Positions 11,703 to 22,874 are shown, counted from the stretch's first letter. The stretch is 64,000 nucleotides of DNA from Rhynchopus euleeides (GCA_963210315.1 OY723273.1:1674001-1738000); one strand, 5' to 3'. Numbers and translations: made by a program. Notes: a model not told the origin generated them from the letters alone.

Positions 11703-12217
11703 CTTGGTTCCTTCGCGACTTCGTCGCGAAGGAACTCGTAAAAAAACCGCCAAGTCCACGATCCCAACCGTAAAATAGGTGGACCGTAAAAATGTTCCAA
11801 GTTCCGGAAAAATCCCACTTGTTCCATCTTTTTTACGGTCCACCTATAGTACGGTTCACCTTTATTACGGTCCACAATATTTCCGTTTACGGTATAATAG
11901 TTGACATGCAAGTATTATACATGTATATACTTGTAGTTATACATGTAAAATTTACAAGATCCCACCGTGTGCCTCGAACACCCCCCCCCCCCCCCCCTAG
12001 GCATGGGCCCCCAAACATATTTTTCATAAACATATATTTTTGCCAAAAATATGTTTCATTTTCGCATAAAAAAATATTTTTATATTTTTCGAAAATATTT
12101 CCAAAATATTTTTATATTTTGGAAATATTTTGAAAATATTTCGAAAATATTTTTATATTTCGGAAATATTTTGAAAATATTCCAAACATAAAAAAATATG
12201 TTGAAAATATTCCAAAC

Positions 12218-13179
12218 ATGGTTATCAACAGATCTTACCCCCTTTTCTTCCCGAAACCCGTCGAGCATGTCTTCGTCGTCGTAATTTTTTTTCTGTTAAG
12301 ATCTTAGTGAAAAAAAGCACAAAAATTAAGATCTTAGTATTTTTTTCGAAGATCTTAGGTAAGATCTTAGTTTTTTTGCAAATATCCTTTCGTATTCTGG
12401 GTGCCTTGCCGAGCTCCACCTGTGAGCAGGTGTCGAACTCGTCGATCACATCTATCAGAGGTGCAGAAAGGTCGTAGGCCTTCACCTTCGCCTGCTTCGG
12501 AATGTTGGCGGCAGCCCCCTTCTCAGCGATCCGTGCCGATGCCGCACGCCTCTCAACTGTGGAGGGAAGGGGCTGCCGTCCCTGCGTCTGTGGCACTGTG
12601 TCACTCCCAGGCCCCTGCTGTCGATTGCGGATCCGGAACTTCGCCACAGCCTCCGCCACCTCCCCCTTTGACCGCTTCAGCTTTCTGCCCTCTTCTTGCA
12701 CTTCCCCATTCGCAAGCCTCGTGTAGATGCCCAGCTCCACAGCCTCGTCGACAAGCGCCGGCTTCCGGATGATGATTGTGGCGAGGCATGTTGGGGTGGG
12801 GTTTGCGGCAAGCAGCTCATCGGCGACAGCAAGACACACTCAGGAACAGGCACAGATTGCGATCAGGAGGGATTTGTGGGGGAGAAGGTAAGCTATGAAA
12901 TGCAGTCACAACACCGTTCAGCCGCAACCGCTCTCAGTCAGTATATGTTTGCTGACGCCGTGCATTGTGTCGTACGCTGCCGGCAGGAAAAATCGTCCTG
13001 GGCCTCGTCAGGGAGTGTATCTCCAGTCAGTCAACAAGGAATATGGGGGAAAAACTAAGATCTTAGCTAAGATCTTAGTAAAAAATACCAAGATCTTAGG
13101 AAAATTGAAAATTTTACAAAGATCTTTAAAAAAGCCGTTTTCCAGCCAACATCTTCGTAAAGATCTGTTGAAAACCATG
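12218..13179. mobile_element. hAT-like non-autonomous unit with AAGATCTTAG subterminal repeats
   Basis: Ends match as inverted repeats: CATGGTTATCAACAGATCTT on the left and the complement of CATGGTTTTCAACAGATCTT on the right. At least seven AAGATCTTAG motifs lie within about 150 bp of the two ends. Short subterminal arrays of this kind are typical transposase binding sites in hAT elements. The centre carries a coding fragment. Confidence 0.55.
12381..12839 (-). pseudogene. Unidentified coding fragment inside the hAT-like unit
   Basis: An open minus-strand frame of about 150 codons with GC-rich third positions like the host genes. It reads LAVADELLAANPTPTCLATI near the start and VIDEFDTCSQVELGKAPRIR near the end, where it runs into AT-rich element sequence. 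Charged, alanine-rich and probably helical. I recognise no family. It may be a captured host-gene piece or the remnant of an element gene; no clear start codon or splice signal. Confidence 0.35.
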
Positions 13180-13204
13180 CAAACATAAAAAAATATTTTC
13201 AAAA

Positions 13205-13313
13205 GGGGGCCCTCGCTACCAGTCACGGCTCGTCACAGCTCGTCAGCCAGTGAGGGGAAGTGGGCCGTGGCTCACTTTTTCTCACTCAGTCACACTTGGT
13301 AGCGAAGGCCCCC
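13205..13313. mobile_element. MITE H, copy 1 (109 bp)
   Basis: Ends GGGGGCCCTCGCTACC and GGTAGCGAAGGCCCCC, flanked by AAA on both sides. See the other copies at 31957, 49505 and 57137. Confidence 0.8.
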
Positions 13314-13339
13314 AAAATATAAAAATATGTTGGAAAAAA

Positions 13340-13850
13340 CCTTCCTAATCCGGCGATTTATAGGGGGACCCTTTTCGAATTTTTTTTTGGGGAAGGGGTA
13401 AATTGAACGTTTTTGGCCATTTGAAGCCACTGCGAGCATTCCCGGGCCTCGGAAATCAGATTTTTGCCCCTGAAATGCGGTACCGGTCCGGACGAAAATC
13501 CGAAAAATTCGCGCCAAAAAATGACCCCCGAAGCTGCGGTCTGGGTCCAAAGGATTTGTGCCAAGGGCCGTTATGGACACCCCGTAAACCCTTCTGGGAC
13601 CAAAAAGTGCACGAAAGGGGTTAAAACGGCCTAATTCGTTGATTTGTTGCATTTCCCAGCCAAAAATCGATTTTTTGGCTTGGCGAGTAGTTGGCGAAAA
13701 TCGCGAAAAATCCCAAAAATATCGATTTTTCACATGGAAAATGGGACCAAAAACCGGGTTCTGGCCATTTCTGGGTGGTTTTTCGGGGTTTCCAGACAAT
13801 GTTCGCCATTTTTCTGCCCGAAACCCCAGCCTGCTTGCATACACGTTAAG
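13340..13850 (-). repeat. Diverged repeat R, copy 1
   Basis: On the minus strand it matches the two tandem copies at 50655-51085: shared phrases include CCCGGGAATG, AAAAACGTTCAATTTACCC and GGGTCCCCCTA. It contains an ATCGATTTTT hairpin near 13665-13725. Short frames only; origin unknown. Confidence 0.6.
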
Positions 13851-15420
13851 TCGAATAAATTAGACATAAGCAGAAGAGCAACATCATCATGTTCGTGAGA
13901 ATGTCACCCCCCAAGCGGAGGCCGAGGGTGACATTCTCTCGGGGTACCCTCGGTAAGTCTAATAAACTAGACATAACCAGAAGACCAACATCATCATGTT
14001 CGTGCTAGCACTTTGTGCGCCAAAAAACAGGTTACGCTCTTCATTTGGCTGCGTTCAACGAAAAAAAGACACTTCTTTCTGGAGTTTAGCTAGCACGATT
14101 CAGTTGGTCAAATCATGTGTCTGGTTTCTTCTGCCCCCCACCCCCGTGCAAGGTCATGTGCCCCATCCCATCGCTTGTTGTCTTGATTGCAGGGCTCCGC
14201 ACTTTTTTGCTGTGCATGCTTGCGCTTCTCGCCTCCACACACCACCCTGGGGGGAGGGACAGAGGGCGGAGGGGGCTAGACACTTACACAACCGATTCGG
14301 TCAAACAATGCCACGTCATCCCCATTGGGGTCCTGGACCGCGGCGTCTCTCCCAGCGAATTGGTGTCGTCATCAGGCAGGCTAAGTAGTTGTCTACACAG
14401 GACATTGGTTTTAAGGGGGTCTGAGTTCTGCGGAACTGGCTTCAAGGGACGCCCCCTCGTAATGACTGGGTGGATGGAGCCAAGTAATACCAGGTGGTCG
14501 GACACCGGAACTCTCGGCATTTATTAGTCGCGGGAACTGTGTCCGTGTGGTCGGGTGTGACCCCTTCCGATTCCACTGATTCCACTCTTGAACATGTAGT
14601 GTTGAAAGATACTTGGTGTTCTGATGTTTTACAGGGTACTTGACAAAGGAAAGAGGGTGGTCAGTCTTGTGATCCACCCTGAATCCTTCCTGTGAGCAGC
14701 AGATCCACAACACCTCGACTTCTTTCAGCGGCTGTATTGATATTGCCTGACACAGCAAACATGATTCAATTGGAGGAACAAGCCTCGTACACCAGCGGCC
14801 CAAAAGGTGGATTTCATGTATGGTTTTAGGATTTCCCTTACTACTGATGGTGTAGAGACTACAAAGCCTGACCTGATGACGCCGCCATGAACCTGGGAGA
14901 CACGCCGCGTGAGAAGGGACCTCGGTGCGGGGTGGCGTGAAGATCCTGCCTGAGTGCCCTCGTCGGGACCCGCGGTAAACCGTGGCGTTCCCCCCGAGGC
15001 AAGTCCAGGACGAAGGTTGCAGATAACCGCTGCACCTCTTCGTCCGAAAGGAGCTCACAGGATAGGGGAACTGCCCACACCCCACTCACGACAGTGTATC
15101 CGAAAGGTGCACTGCGCGTGTGGTGGCGGTGTCGGGTCCAGACCCACCTCGTTCCCCCATGCCCGTCAGTTGTTGCCCCTGCAGGGGTGGCTGCTGTCTG
15201 GCATGGGGGGCGCCCTCCCTGCCTTGCAAGGAAAAATGTAGAACGGCATGCTGCCCGTTTCTTCATTTTTTCACCTTGCCTGGCAGGGGGGGGCCCACCC
15301 TCACGGGGGGAAAAAGAGGAACGGCATGCTGCCCGTTCACTCTTTTTTCCTCCCGTCGTGGGTGGGCCCACTTCCGGCCATAAAATTGGCCGGAAATTTT
15401 TTTCAGCAAAAAATCCATTT
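13851..15420. other. Fragmented repeat region within E
   Basis: Includes a near-duplicate AAGTC(T/G)AATAAA(T/C)TAGACATAA block (13848-13895 and 13952-13998) and a repeated AACGGCATGCTGCCCGTT unit (15241 and 15318). A minus-strand frame across 14411-14900 contains KTIHEIHLLG followed by ESCLLCQ, faintly like the H-C zinc region of a retroelement integrase. This is too weak to name. Confidence 0.4.
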
Positions 15421-15929
15421 TTTGCTGAGCATAGAAAAAATATTTTGGAATATTTTTCATGGATGTATTCAGATCTTAATAAGAGAGGATTTTTTTTCGC
15501 CAAATCTACCTCCTCCTCCTCTTAGATTAAGACCTTAGTCCATAAACGGCCCAAAAAAGCCCAACATCTGAATCCCCTTAATTAAGGTCTTAAACCTCTT
15601 AGTGTAACCTCTTTAAGGTCTTACACTCAGAGGACCTGAGGTTAAGACCTTAGTTCGATCTTCAGCAATATTACGTTGACAGCGGGTGAACCCAGCAGGT
15701 TCCTGCACACACCCGCCCCCCGCGCCCCCACCACACGCACGTTCGTGCCCCCCCCCCCCCCCACCACACACTCAGTTGACTCCAACACTCACATCCCCCA
15801 CGAGGACTCTTATTTGCGTGGCAGCAAGTGGCAACATAGTGTGAGAGAAATGCCACACTGCAAAAGTACGCTTGAGTCACAGAGCGGCAGCAGAATACAG
15901 GTTGGAGTTTTGCCGCTCAGCGGATCATC

Positions 15930-18178
15930 TCACGCGGTGTACGCGTGTGCATTGATGGCAGAGACTGCCTCTTCGAAAGAAGCCAGCACATTCTTCGGGA
16001 TGGTGGTGGGCTGGAGAATGTCGTCCTCCCACTCGACGACTTTCGGCCCAGTCGCAGCAGGATAGCCCTTCCGCAGGGTCCGGTCGAACTGGTTGGGTAG
16101 GTCCTGGTTGCAGGCATGGAAGAGGATTCGGGCCCGAGTTGATGCGTGCGCTGCCATGCGGGACGGGGGGAGCACACGGCGCGCGATAGAAAACACGCTG
16201 TCACACCCCAGAGTCGATGCAGTCACCGCCAGCAGATCAAGGCACAGAGTACGCAGCGCGCACTCCCCGTAGTTCAGCCAGAAGGAGTCCACATCGCCCT
16301 TCATGCCCTCCTTCTTGGAGTGATCCACATACTCTACCCACGCCGCCTCCTCGACTTCACGGAACGCCGGAATCCAGGCAGTGATATCCTGGAAGGACAT
16401 CAGGTTGTCAGTGTTCCCCATGATCTTGACAGCACGTGGGTTCACGTGTCTCATCGCCTTCCAGTAGTAGTACGACCCCTCCGACTTGTTCCCCCACCAC
16501 CGCACCTTCAGCTCCTCTGAGAGGACAGCTGCGACTGGGGACTTGGCATCCAGCAGGTCTTCCAGGGACTTCTTTTCCCGCTCGAGAAATTCTTTCTCTT
16601 TTTCCGTCTTGGCGTACGCGATGTTGTCAAGGTCCTGAATCTTCCCCTCCATGTCACCCCAAACAGAGTGGCTGTGCGACTTCTTCGAGGGGGTGGTGTA
16701 GGAAGCCAGCAGCTCCATGATCGGCGAATTTGCCCGCTCCATCTCCAGCAACTCCTTCTCCAGCCGTGTGACCCCCAGATCCTTGAGCAGCTGGCCCAGC
16801 TTCCCCATGCTGGGTGTCGTACTGCCCTGTTGGAGCTCGGTGCTCACGAACACGAACAGCGCCTTCATGCGCTGGCGCACGTGGGTGTACACTTCGATGC
16901 GAGACGAGTACCGAGTATCACCTGGGAGGGGGCACTTCACAGCCGGCACCTTCTCCTTTGTGTTGTTCTTTTTTGCAGCGTCGAGAACAGCATGCGCTGC
17001 TGGAAGGATATCCTTGAGGGTGGTAGCGGTGGAGACTGCCTCGTTCGGCTGGCGGAGGGCTGCACGGATCTTCCCGGCGCACGATTCGAAGAGATCGGCT
17101 TCCTCCTGCGGCGTGCAGTCCTCCCTGAGTTCTTCGACTTCCCCGAGGATGGTCTCCAGCGATGACACAGCAACTCCGGAGAGACACTCCATCTGCACTT
17201 CGACCCACCGTCTGTGCCGATACTTGTTCTCATCCCCGCCCAGCAAGTTGTTGAGTAGGCGGGACACCTCGAAGGCGGCACACCCCGGGAACTTCTTCTC
17301 CAGGTTGGCCAGCATCCAGGTCTCGCAGACGTCGCCACAGTTGTTCACCAAGTGTGGGACGCACGACACGAAGGGGACACCGAATGCTTCGGCGAGTTCA
17401 CGGCTTGCAGCTGCGTTGGACCCGCCCTTGTCGGATCTGATGAGGAAGGGGGGGGGCAAGCTGAGGCGCGTCAGCTCGCGCTTGATGTCCTGCGACAGCT
17501 CGACCCCGGTCTGGCTCCCCCTCCGCTCCTCCGGACGTATGAAGATCAGCGATGCGGCGAATCCTACAGCGCTGAGGATGATGGCCGTCGCCTTCGTGTC
17601 GCCAATCCCACTGTTGTCATGCGACATGCAGTACCTCCCCCCCTTCAGCTTGGCCGTGATGACCTTCTCGCTGTCCTTCGTCAGCTCGTCGCCCAGCTTC
17701 TTCACCAGCGGAGCAACCTTCGGGGGGTCCTTGGGGATGCGTGTGCCTGCGAGGCAGGAGAGTACACCCTGCATCGCGCCCGCTGTGATCCCCGTGTAGA
17801 GCACCCCTTTCGCGATTTTGTCATGCAGAGCGGTTTCACTCGCTTCAAATGCAGTCACAATTGTGACCTGCCCCTCTTCCCCCTTCTTCTGCCTTGATTT
17901 CTTCCCCACGTGCTNNNNNNNNNNNNNNNNNNNNNNNNNNNNNNNNNNNNNNNNNNNNNNNNNNNNNNNNNNNNNNNNNNNNNNNNNNNNNNNNNNNNNN
18001 NNNNNNNNNNNNNNNNNNNNNNNNNNNNNNNNNNNNNNNNNNNNNNNNNNNNNNNNNNNNNNNNNNNNNNNNNNNNNNNNNNNNNNNNNNNNNNNNNNNN
18101 NNNNNNNNNNNNNNTTTGTGCCTGTGACAGCTCCGCAGTAATAGAATCCTCATCGGAGTCAGCCGCTCTCTTTGCCAT
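15930..18178 (-). CDS. hAT-superfamily transposase, interrupted by assembly gap
   Basis: Cut-and-paste DNA transposase. Downstream of the gap, about 660 codons are open. Features include an RSDKGGSNAAASRELAEAF segment with a following CVPHLVNNCGD, matching the hAT core pattern of an acidic residue, asparagine, then C-x2-H. The C-terminal dimerisation region contains LRTLCLDLLAVTASTLGCDS, then VFSIARRVLPPSR. The true start is probably ATG at 18178 (MAKRAADSDEDS), across the gap, with the usual N-terminal BED zinc finger lost in the Ns. The first visible codon downstream of the gap is not a convincing start. Stop just below 15933. The frame is intact outside the gap, so the element may have been active recently. 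The DUF659-like subgroup is my best guess. Confidence 0.75.
17915..18114. other. Assembly gap of exactly 200 N
   Basis: A fixed-length run of Ns, probably a scaffolding placeholder of unknown true size. It removes the N-terminal part of the hAT transposase. Confidence 0.95.
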
Positions 18179-18462
18179 ATTGCGGCTGCTTGTGTGTGCC
18201 AGGTGTGGAAGTGAGGAACGCGCATACATACAAGCATGCAAAAAAGCGAATGTTATTTGGACCGTGCAGGCTTTTGCAGGATTGGGGGTGGGATGAGAGA
18301 TTCCTGGGCTGATACCATCCTAGTCCGTCGAGCCGAGGTCAGTTTCTGAGCAAAGATGTTCTGTAACCCCTTCCCAATAGGGAAACCCCTGCAGAAAAAC
18401 TAAGGTCTTAGAATTAAGAGGTTAAAACGCGGAATCTCTTAATAAGGTCTGAATATATCCAT

Positions 18463-18559
18463 GTTTGCAACTTTCAAAAAATATTTTCAAAAATATTTTT
18501 GCCAAAAAATAATTTTTTGGCAAAAATATTTTTGAAAATATTTTTTGAAAGTTGCAAAC
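18463..18559. repeat. 97-bp perfect AT-rich palindrome
   Basis: Starts GTTTGCAACTTTCAAAAAAT and ends with its complement, centred on AAAAAATAATTTTTTGG near 18511. It lies between the hAT right end and the right end of E. Confidence 0.85.
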
Positions 18560-18617
18560 ATAAAAAAATATTCTGGAATATTCTGGCCCAAAACATATGT
18601 TTGGGGCACTATGCCTA

Positions 18618-19764
18618 GGGGGGGTCAAATGGGGGTGACAAACACGATTTTTCAAAAAACCGGCGCAGAGGCCCCAAAGCCCCCGTAAACCCTCCAAACC
18701 CCCCCAGATCGGTCCGGAAACCCATCGAACCCCACTTTTCCACCATTCCGGGCACCTCAGGTGCCCGAATTGGGGTACCTAAATTTTGTGCCACCGTTTG
18801 GTACCGGACAGTGCCACTGTGTGGGAGGTTGGAAAAGAAAATGCCCCAACACACCACATCTGAGGGTTGCAATGCATGTTGCTTGCCAACCACGTCATCC
18901 GGTGGGTGTCAGGCGCTATGTAGGTGGCATTAGCCAGGTCTTCGATGTGTTCTGGCTTGTATATATACCTCCCTGCCTGCGGCACAGGCACTGCCTTTGT
19001 CCCCCACACCAGCCACAGAGAGCGTATTGTACTCGGTCCACGGTTGCTGATTCATTGTGATGCGTTGTATCCTCGAGTGAACGTCACACACTAGTGGCAC
19101 CACCACCCGCCATCCGAGAGCTGTATTGACTTTGCGCGCTTCCGTTGTATTCACCTCGCCACGCATATTGCACCGTTCAGTACCAGTGCTCTTGGGCCAG
19201 GCAAAGTAGACCGCAGCAACTACCAATTCTGGCACAATGGGTACCACGACAGCGCACTTCATGTGTTCCCGGAATGTACAGCTCGTGTTGCAACAGTCGT
19301 TGTCAACACATCCCGGTTGTGGAGCACTGCTGCACAGGAATCACACGACCATCTGGACTGTTCCGTACCTACAGGCAGCCTCCCGGTGCATGGTGGCAGG
19401 GAGGTATATATACAAGCCAGAACACATCGAAGACCTGGCTAATGCCACCTACATAGCGCCTGACACCCACCGGATGACGTGGTTGGCAAGCAACATGCAT
19501 TGCAACCCTCAGATGTGGTGTGTTGGGGCATTTTCTTTTCCAACCTCCCACACAGTGGCACTGTACGGTACCAAACGGTGGCACAAAATTTAGGTACCCC
19601 AATTCGGGCACCTGAGGTGCCCGGAATGGTGGAAAAGTGGGGTTCGATGGGTTTCCGGACCGATCTGGGGGGGTTTGGAGGGTTTACGGGGGCTTTGGGG
19701 CCTCTGCGCCGGTTTTTTGAAAAATCGTGTTTGTCCACGTAAAAGGGTGGCATTTGACCCCCCC
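18618..19764 (+). mobile_element. TIR element A, copy 2 (1147 bp)
   Basis: Same element as at 4156-5303, opposite orientation. TA at 18616-18617 (shared with the right end of E) and 19765-19766, then a 14-base C-run. Identity to copies 1 and 3 is very high by eye. Ends about 165 bp before the RING gene start. Confidence 0.9.
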
Positions 19765-19928
19765 TACCCCCCCCCCCCCCCACACCGCCAGCACACATCG
19801 GTTTGCCAGCACACCCTCCCCACCCCGCCCCTTCTCCCTTCTCTCCCCCATGCCTGCCCCCTCCCGACCCAACGCTATGTAGCCGCTGCGGGACGCGGGG
19901 TGCCCTTTTCCCTTTCCTGCTCGACAAC

Positions 19929-22874
19929 ATGCTCGCCCGGCGCGTCCGGAAGCAGCTGAGGGAGGACCTGCGCCGCGAGGAACGGTTCGACGCGTCTGCG
20001 GCACCGCCTCGCCAGCCGGAGCGTGTTCCCGTCGAACTGCTCCCCGTTGGCCTGCTGTCTTCCCACGGGAAGCCCGAACCGGCTGCACGCTGCGATGTGC
20101 ACAGTATCCTCCTCAACGTGCAGGAAGGCGCGAAGGATACAGTCCTGACGGCACGCCGAGGCGAGTCCCTCCAGACGCTGGACAGGGTCCTCTCTGCAGT
20201 GCTGAAGAGCTACACCCCTGCGGGCGTGGTTGCTGAGGGCGTCGCTGCCCGCATCAAGACCTCGCAGACAACCACGCCGTACCCCACCATCAGCGAGACG
20301 CTTCGGCTCGTCAAGCTGGAGGAGAAACACCATGCCTCACGCGCAGACTTCGACGAGCATATGGCGACAAAGCTGTCGTGGCTGACGCAGCAGCTCGCGC
20401 AGGAGTGCGAGCGGGGCGACCTGCTGGATGAGAAGTGCTCTCGCCTGACGGAGGCGCTCAGCACGATGGATGCGTCGCGCGTCAGCAGCCAGAAGAAGCT
20501 CCGGGAACTGCAGCACAGCATGACGGACCGCATCGCGGAGTTCCGCAAGGTGGAGAGCGCGTGCGAGAAGCGCGTCTCTGAATACGACTCGGAGGTGCGC
20601 GGGCTGAAGGAGAAGGTCGCCTCCCTGCTTTCCCGCGGGCGCCGCCAGAGCCGCGTCATCGCCCACCAGCACGCTTTGAACAGCAGCGTCAAACGCCTCA
20701 GCGTCTGCGCCTTGGAGGACATCAGCGCCGCCCCCAGCCCACGCTCCCCACGCCACTCCTCATCCACCTCGCGCCGCAGGGCCCCCTCGCGCGACGGGCA
20801 GAGGGCGTTCCTCGCCACACCCTTCTGCGGTGTCGGGGAGACCGCCGCCGTCGTTGCCGCGGGTGCCCCTGTGACGGATCTACAGGTGTCTGCCGAGCAG
20901 CTGCTGCAGGCGGAGAGGGGTGAGGTGGCGCGCCTCCGCGCCATGCTGGACGAGGTGAAGCAGGAGGAGCGGGAGCGGCGGCGCAAGGAGCACCTCGTCG
21001 ACTCATACATCAACCACCAGGAGGGGGCGGACAAGGTGTTGGGCTCGCTGCTCGCTGCGAAGGACACCGCCTCGCTCGACCTGGAGAAGACGCGGGAGCG
21101 GCTCACAGAGTCCCTCCTCGTCTGCGCGCAGAAGAACAAAGAGGCGATGCTCCTGCAGGAGGAAAATGCCGACCTGAAGAACCACCTCGACGCCTCCGAT
21201 GCTGCCGCAGACAAGCGTGTGAGGGAGACACGCGAGGCGATGGGCCTCGCCCTCGAGGCCCGTGAGGCGGATGCTGAGGCCCTGCGCGGTGAGTGCGCTT
21301 CTGCAGAGGATGCCCTGGAAATGGAGAGGGCTGCGCACGGCGATGCCTCGCAGCGCCTGCGCGGGATGCAGTCCCTCCTGTTTGACAACCCCATGACGTC
21401 GGAGCTGCTCGCGATGCTGAAGGCCGGCGCGCCGGACGACCCCTTCAACCCGCAGCAGCGCGACGTCACGGCAGACCCGCCGGCAGAGCTCCGGTCCTTC
21501 CTCATCTCGCTTCACGACTTCATCGCGCGGCACTACATCAGCACCTCCACCTCAGAACCCGCCACACGGCGACCCCACGTGTCGCACCTCCCCTCTGTCG
21601 ATGGGGGGCGGCACAGCCGCTCCGGGTCTCTCGGCGGGACCCTCCGTCGCGGAAGCGCGGTGGGGCCAACCTCGCCCACCGCGCGGAGGCCCAGCTCGCA
21701 GCTGTCGTCGCATTCGCTGAAGAAGCTGCGCCACGCCAAGCAGCAGGGCAACGCCGCCTCACTGCAGGGCCCCACCTCGCCCCGGAGGGGCAGCTGCAGC
21801 AGCGCCAAGGCGCTGCAGGGCAGGCGCAGGTCGGCGGCGGGGCGGGCATCTCTGCAGGGGGGCGAGGCCGATCCCCCGTCGCCGGGCAGGCCGGGGCTGG
21901 GGCCATGCCGCAGCGCCGCGACGCAGACCCGCTACTTCGACCCCCAGGGCGCGCCGTGGAAGGAGGAGACGCATGCCGAGGTGCTGCGCGGGATGATCGC
22001 CACCCGCGACACGGAGCTGCGGAAGCTCCGGAAGAAGCTCGCAGACCACGACACGCAGGCACCCCCTTCCCCGAGGGGCGCCGCCCCCCGCGGCGGGGGC
22101 GGCGGCAGCAGCAGCTCCGCCACCACAAACTACCTCGAGGTTTATGCTCTGAAGTGTGACGAGACGCAGCAGCTGACGCGCATCCTCCACGACCTGCTGG
22201 CGCAGCACGACAGGGTTGTGAAAGAGCAGCGCACAGGCGGCGCGCCTCCCGAGCAGCTGCAGCTGGAGATGCTGGAGGACGGGGCTGACGGCGAGGGGGA
22301 GGCGGTGGTGGCGTTGGCGGCGCTGCCCGGCCCCGGCGGGAATATGCGGGATGTGTATGAGACACACATGCGTGCCTCCGACGTGCTGCTGCGCGGTGCG
22401 CGTGGGGAGGTGAGGGCTTATGTCGCGCTGCTGCGGCGCCTCGACGCGGCTGCCACGCGGCTTGCTGAGGGGCACCAGGTGCATGAGTCTGCCTTCGCCT
22501 GCCTGCACTGCATGTGCCTGCTCCGCAGCCCCGTGCTGCTCGCGCCATGCGGGCATGTTTTCTGCGCGACCTGCGTCGGGGGTGTGTCTGTCGACCCCAT
22601 TTCCTCCAGGCCCATCTGCGGGGGTGTTGCGGATGTGGCGGGGCAGGGGGATCCGGTCCTCTGCCCCGAATGCGATGTGCCGGCCACGGCGGCGGCGCCC
22701 TGCGCGGTGCTGGAGGGCATGCTGGCGGACTTCCAGCAGCACCGCCTGGCCCTGTCCGACTTCCATGCGGGGCTGAAGGATTCTCTGGTGGACGACGCCC
22801 TCCTGTCACCCAGGTCGCGCGTGGAGGTGCGCAAAAGCGGAGCACATTCATCTCCACAGAGAGCTGCCAGGTGA
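19929..22874 (+). CDS. Coiled-coil protein with C-terminal RING finger (probable E3 ubiquitin ligase)
   Basis: Single open frame of 981 codons from ATG at 19929 (MLARRVRKQLREDLRREE). An earlier in-frame ATG at 19803 would add only pyrimidine-tract translation. Charged coiled-coil stretches lie at about residues 125-250, 325-480 and 680-710, separated by Ser/Arg/Gly-rich linkers (about 270-300 and 550-660). The RING is at about 856-920: CLHCMC, then CGHVFCATC, a long loop, then CPEC. RING proteins usually recruit E2 ubiquitin-conjugating enzymes; the coils suggest a scaffold or oligomer. I cannot assign an orthologue. The stop codon lies inside a strong donor-like sequence (CCAG-GTGAGT at 22871), so a further 3' exon is possible. 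Same strand as the cyclase gene 730 bp downstream. Confidence 0.8.
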   Translation: MLARRVRKQLREDLRREERFDASAAPPRQPERVPVELLPVGLLSSHGKPEPAARCDVHSILLNVQEGAKDTVLTARRGESLQTLDRVLSAVLKSYTPAGVVAEGVAARIKTSQTTTPYPTISETLRLVKLEEKHHASRADFDEHMATKLSWLTQQLAQECERGDLLDEKCSRLTEALSTMDASRVSSQKKLRELQHSMTDRIAEFRKVESACEKRVSEYDSEVRGLKEKVASLLSRGRRQSRVIAHQHALNSSVKRLSVCALEDISAAPSPRSPRHSSSTSRRRAPSRDGQRAFLATPFCGVGETAAVVAAGAPVTDLQVSAEQLLQAERGEVARLRAMLDEVKQEERERRRKEHLVDSYINHQEGADKVLGSLLAAKDTASLDLEKTRERLTESLLVCAQKNKEAMLLQEENADLKNHLDASDAAADKRVRETREAMGLALEAREADAEALRGECASAEDALEMERAAHGDASQRLRGMQSLLFDNPMTSELLAMLKAGAPDDPFNPQQRDVTADPPAELRSFLISLHDFIARHYISTSTSEPATRRPHVSHLPSVDGGRHSRSGSLGGTLRRGSAVGPTSPTARRPSSQLSSHSLKKLRHAKQQGNAASLQGPTSPRRGSCSSAKALQGRRRSAAGRASLQGGEADPPSPGRPGLGPCRSAATQTRYFDPQGAPWKEETHAEVLRGMIATRDTELRKLRKKLADHDTQAPPSPRGAAPRGGGGGSSSSATTNYLEVYALKCDETQQLTRILHDLLAQHDRVVKEQRTGGAPPEQLQLEMLEDGADGEGEAVVALAALPGPGGNMRDVYETHMRASDVLLRGARGEVRAYVALLRRLDAAATRLAEGHQVHESAFACLHCMCLLRSPVLLAPCGHVFCATCVGGVSVDPISSRPICGGVADVAGQGDPVLCPECDVPATAAAPCAVLEGMLADFQQHRLALSDFHAGLKDSLVDDALLSPRSRVEVRKSGAHSSPQRAAR

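Larger units (their letters stand above)
9668..11969. mobile_element. Foldback element P, copy 2: 2.3-kb palindrome
   Basis: Begins CACGGTGGGATCTTGTAAAT and ends with its complement. Arms of about 1.15 kb match outward to inward: the AT-rich array, the GGACCGTAAAAATG module, the AAATCGTAC module, then GC-rich blocks (about 10225-10500 against 11170-11460), meeting in the array near 10809. Differences between arms are few. No transposase is evident; the GC-rich block has an open frame in both arms but of biased, Pro/Ser-rich composition. The intact DNA could form a very long cruciform or hairpin. Confidence 0.9.
15459..18463. mobile_element. hAT element carrying the transposase gene
   Basis: Ends match as inverted repeats: CATGGATGTATTCAGATCTT on the left and the complement of CATGGATATATTCAGACCTT on the right. 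AAGACCTTAG or AAGGTCTTA motifs recur inside both ends (15530-15660, 18400-18450). The minus strand encodes a hAT transposase. No clear 8-bp target duplication was found, so the exact ends are uncertain. Confidence 0.55.
12000..18615. mobile_element. TA-flanked composite element E (6.6 kb)
   Basis: The left end, just after a 17-base C-run and TA, reads GGCATGGGCCCCCAAACATA; the right end, just before TA at 18616-18617, is the complement of GGCATAGTGCCCCAAACATA. Both ends continue into AT-rich AAATATTTT palindromes. The inside holds a hAT-like non-autonomous unit (12218-13179), MITE H1, a diverged repeat (13340-13850), GC-rich fragments and the hAT transposase gene. Whether the hAT gene belongs to E or is a nested guest is unresolved; a TA flank would be unusual for hAT elements. 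Confidence 0.6.

Noticed and set aside
14411..15085. Integrase-like fragment on the minus strand
   Set aside because: Only a vague H...C-x2-C resemblance; spacing does not fit, and no RT or RNase H is nearby. Kept only as a remark.
16717..17799. 360-codon plus-strand frame
   Set aside because: Antisense of the hAT transposase, which has the family motifs.
20210..21505. 431-codon minus-strand frame across the RING gene
   Set aside because: It is the antisense of a strongly GC3-biased coding region; composition is Ser/Arg-rich, with no domain.
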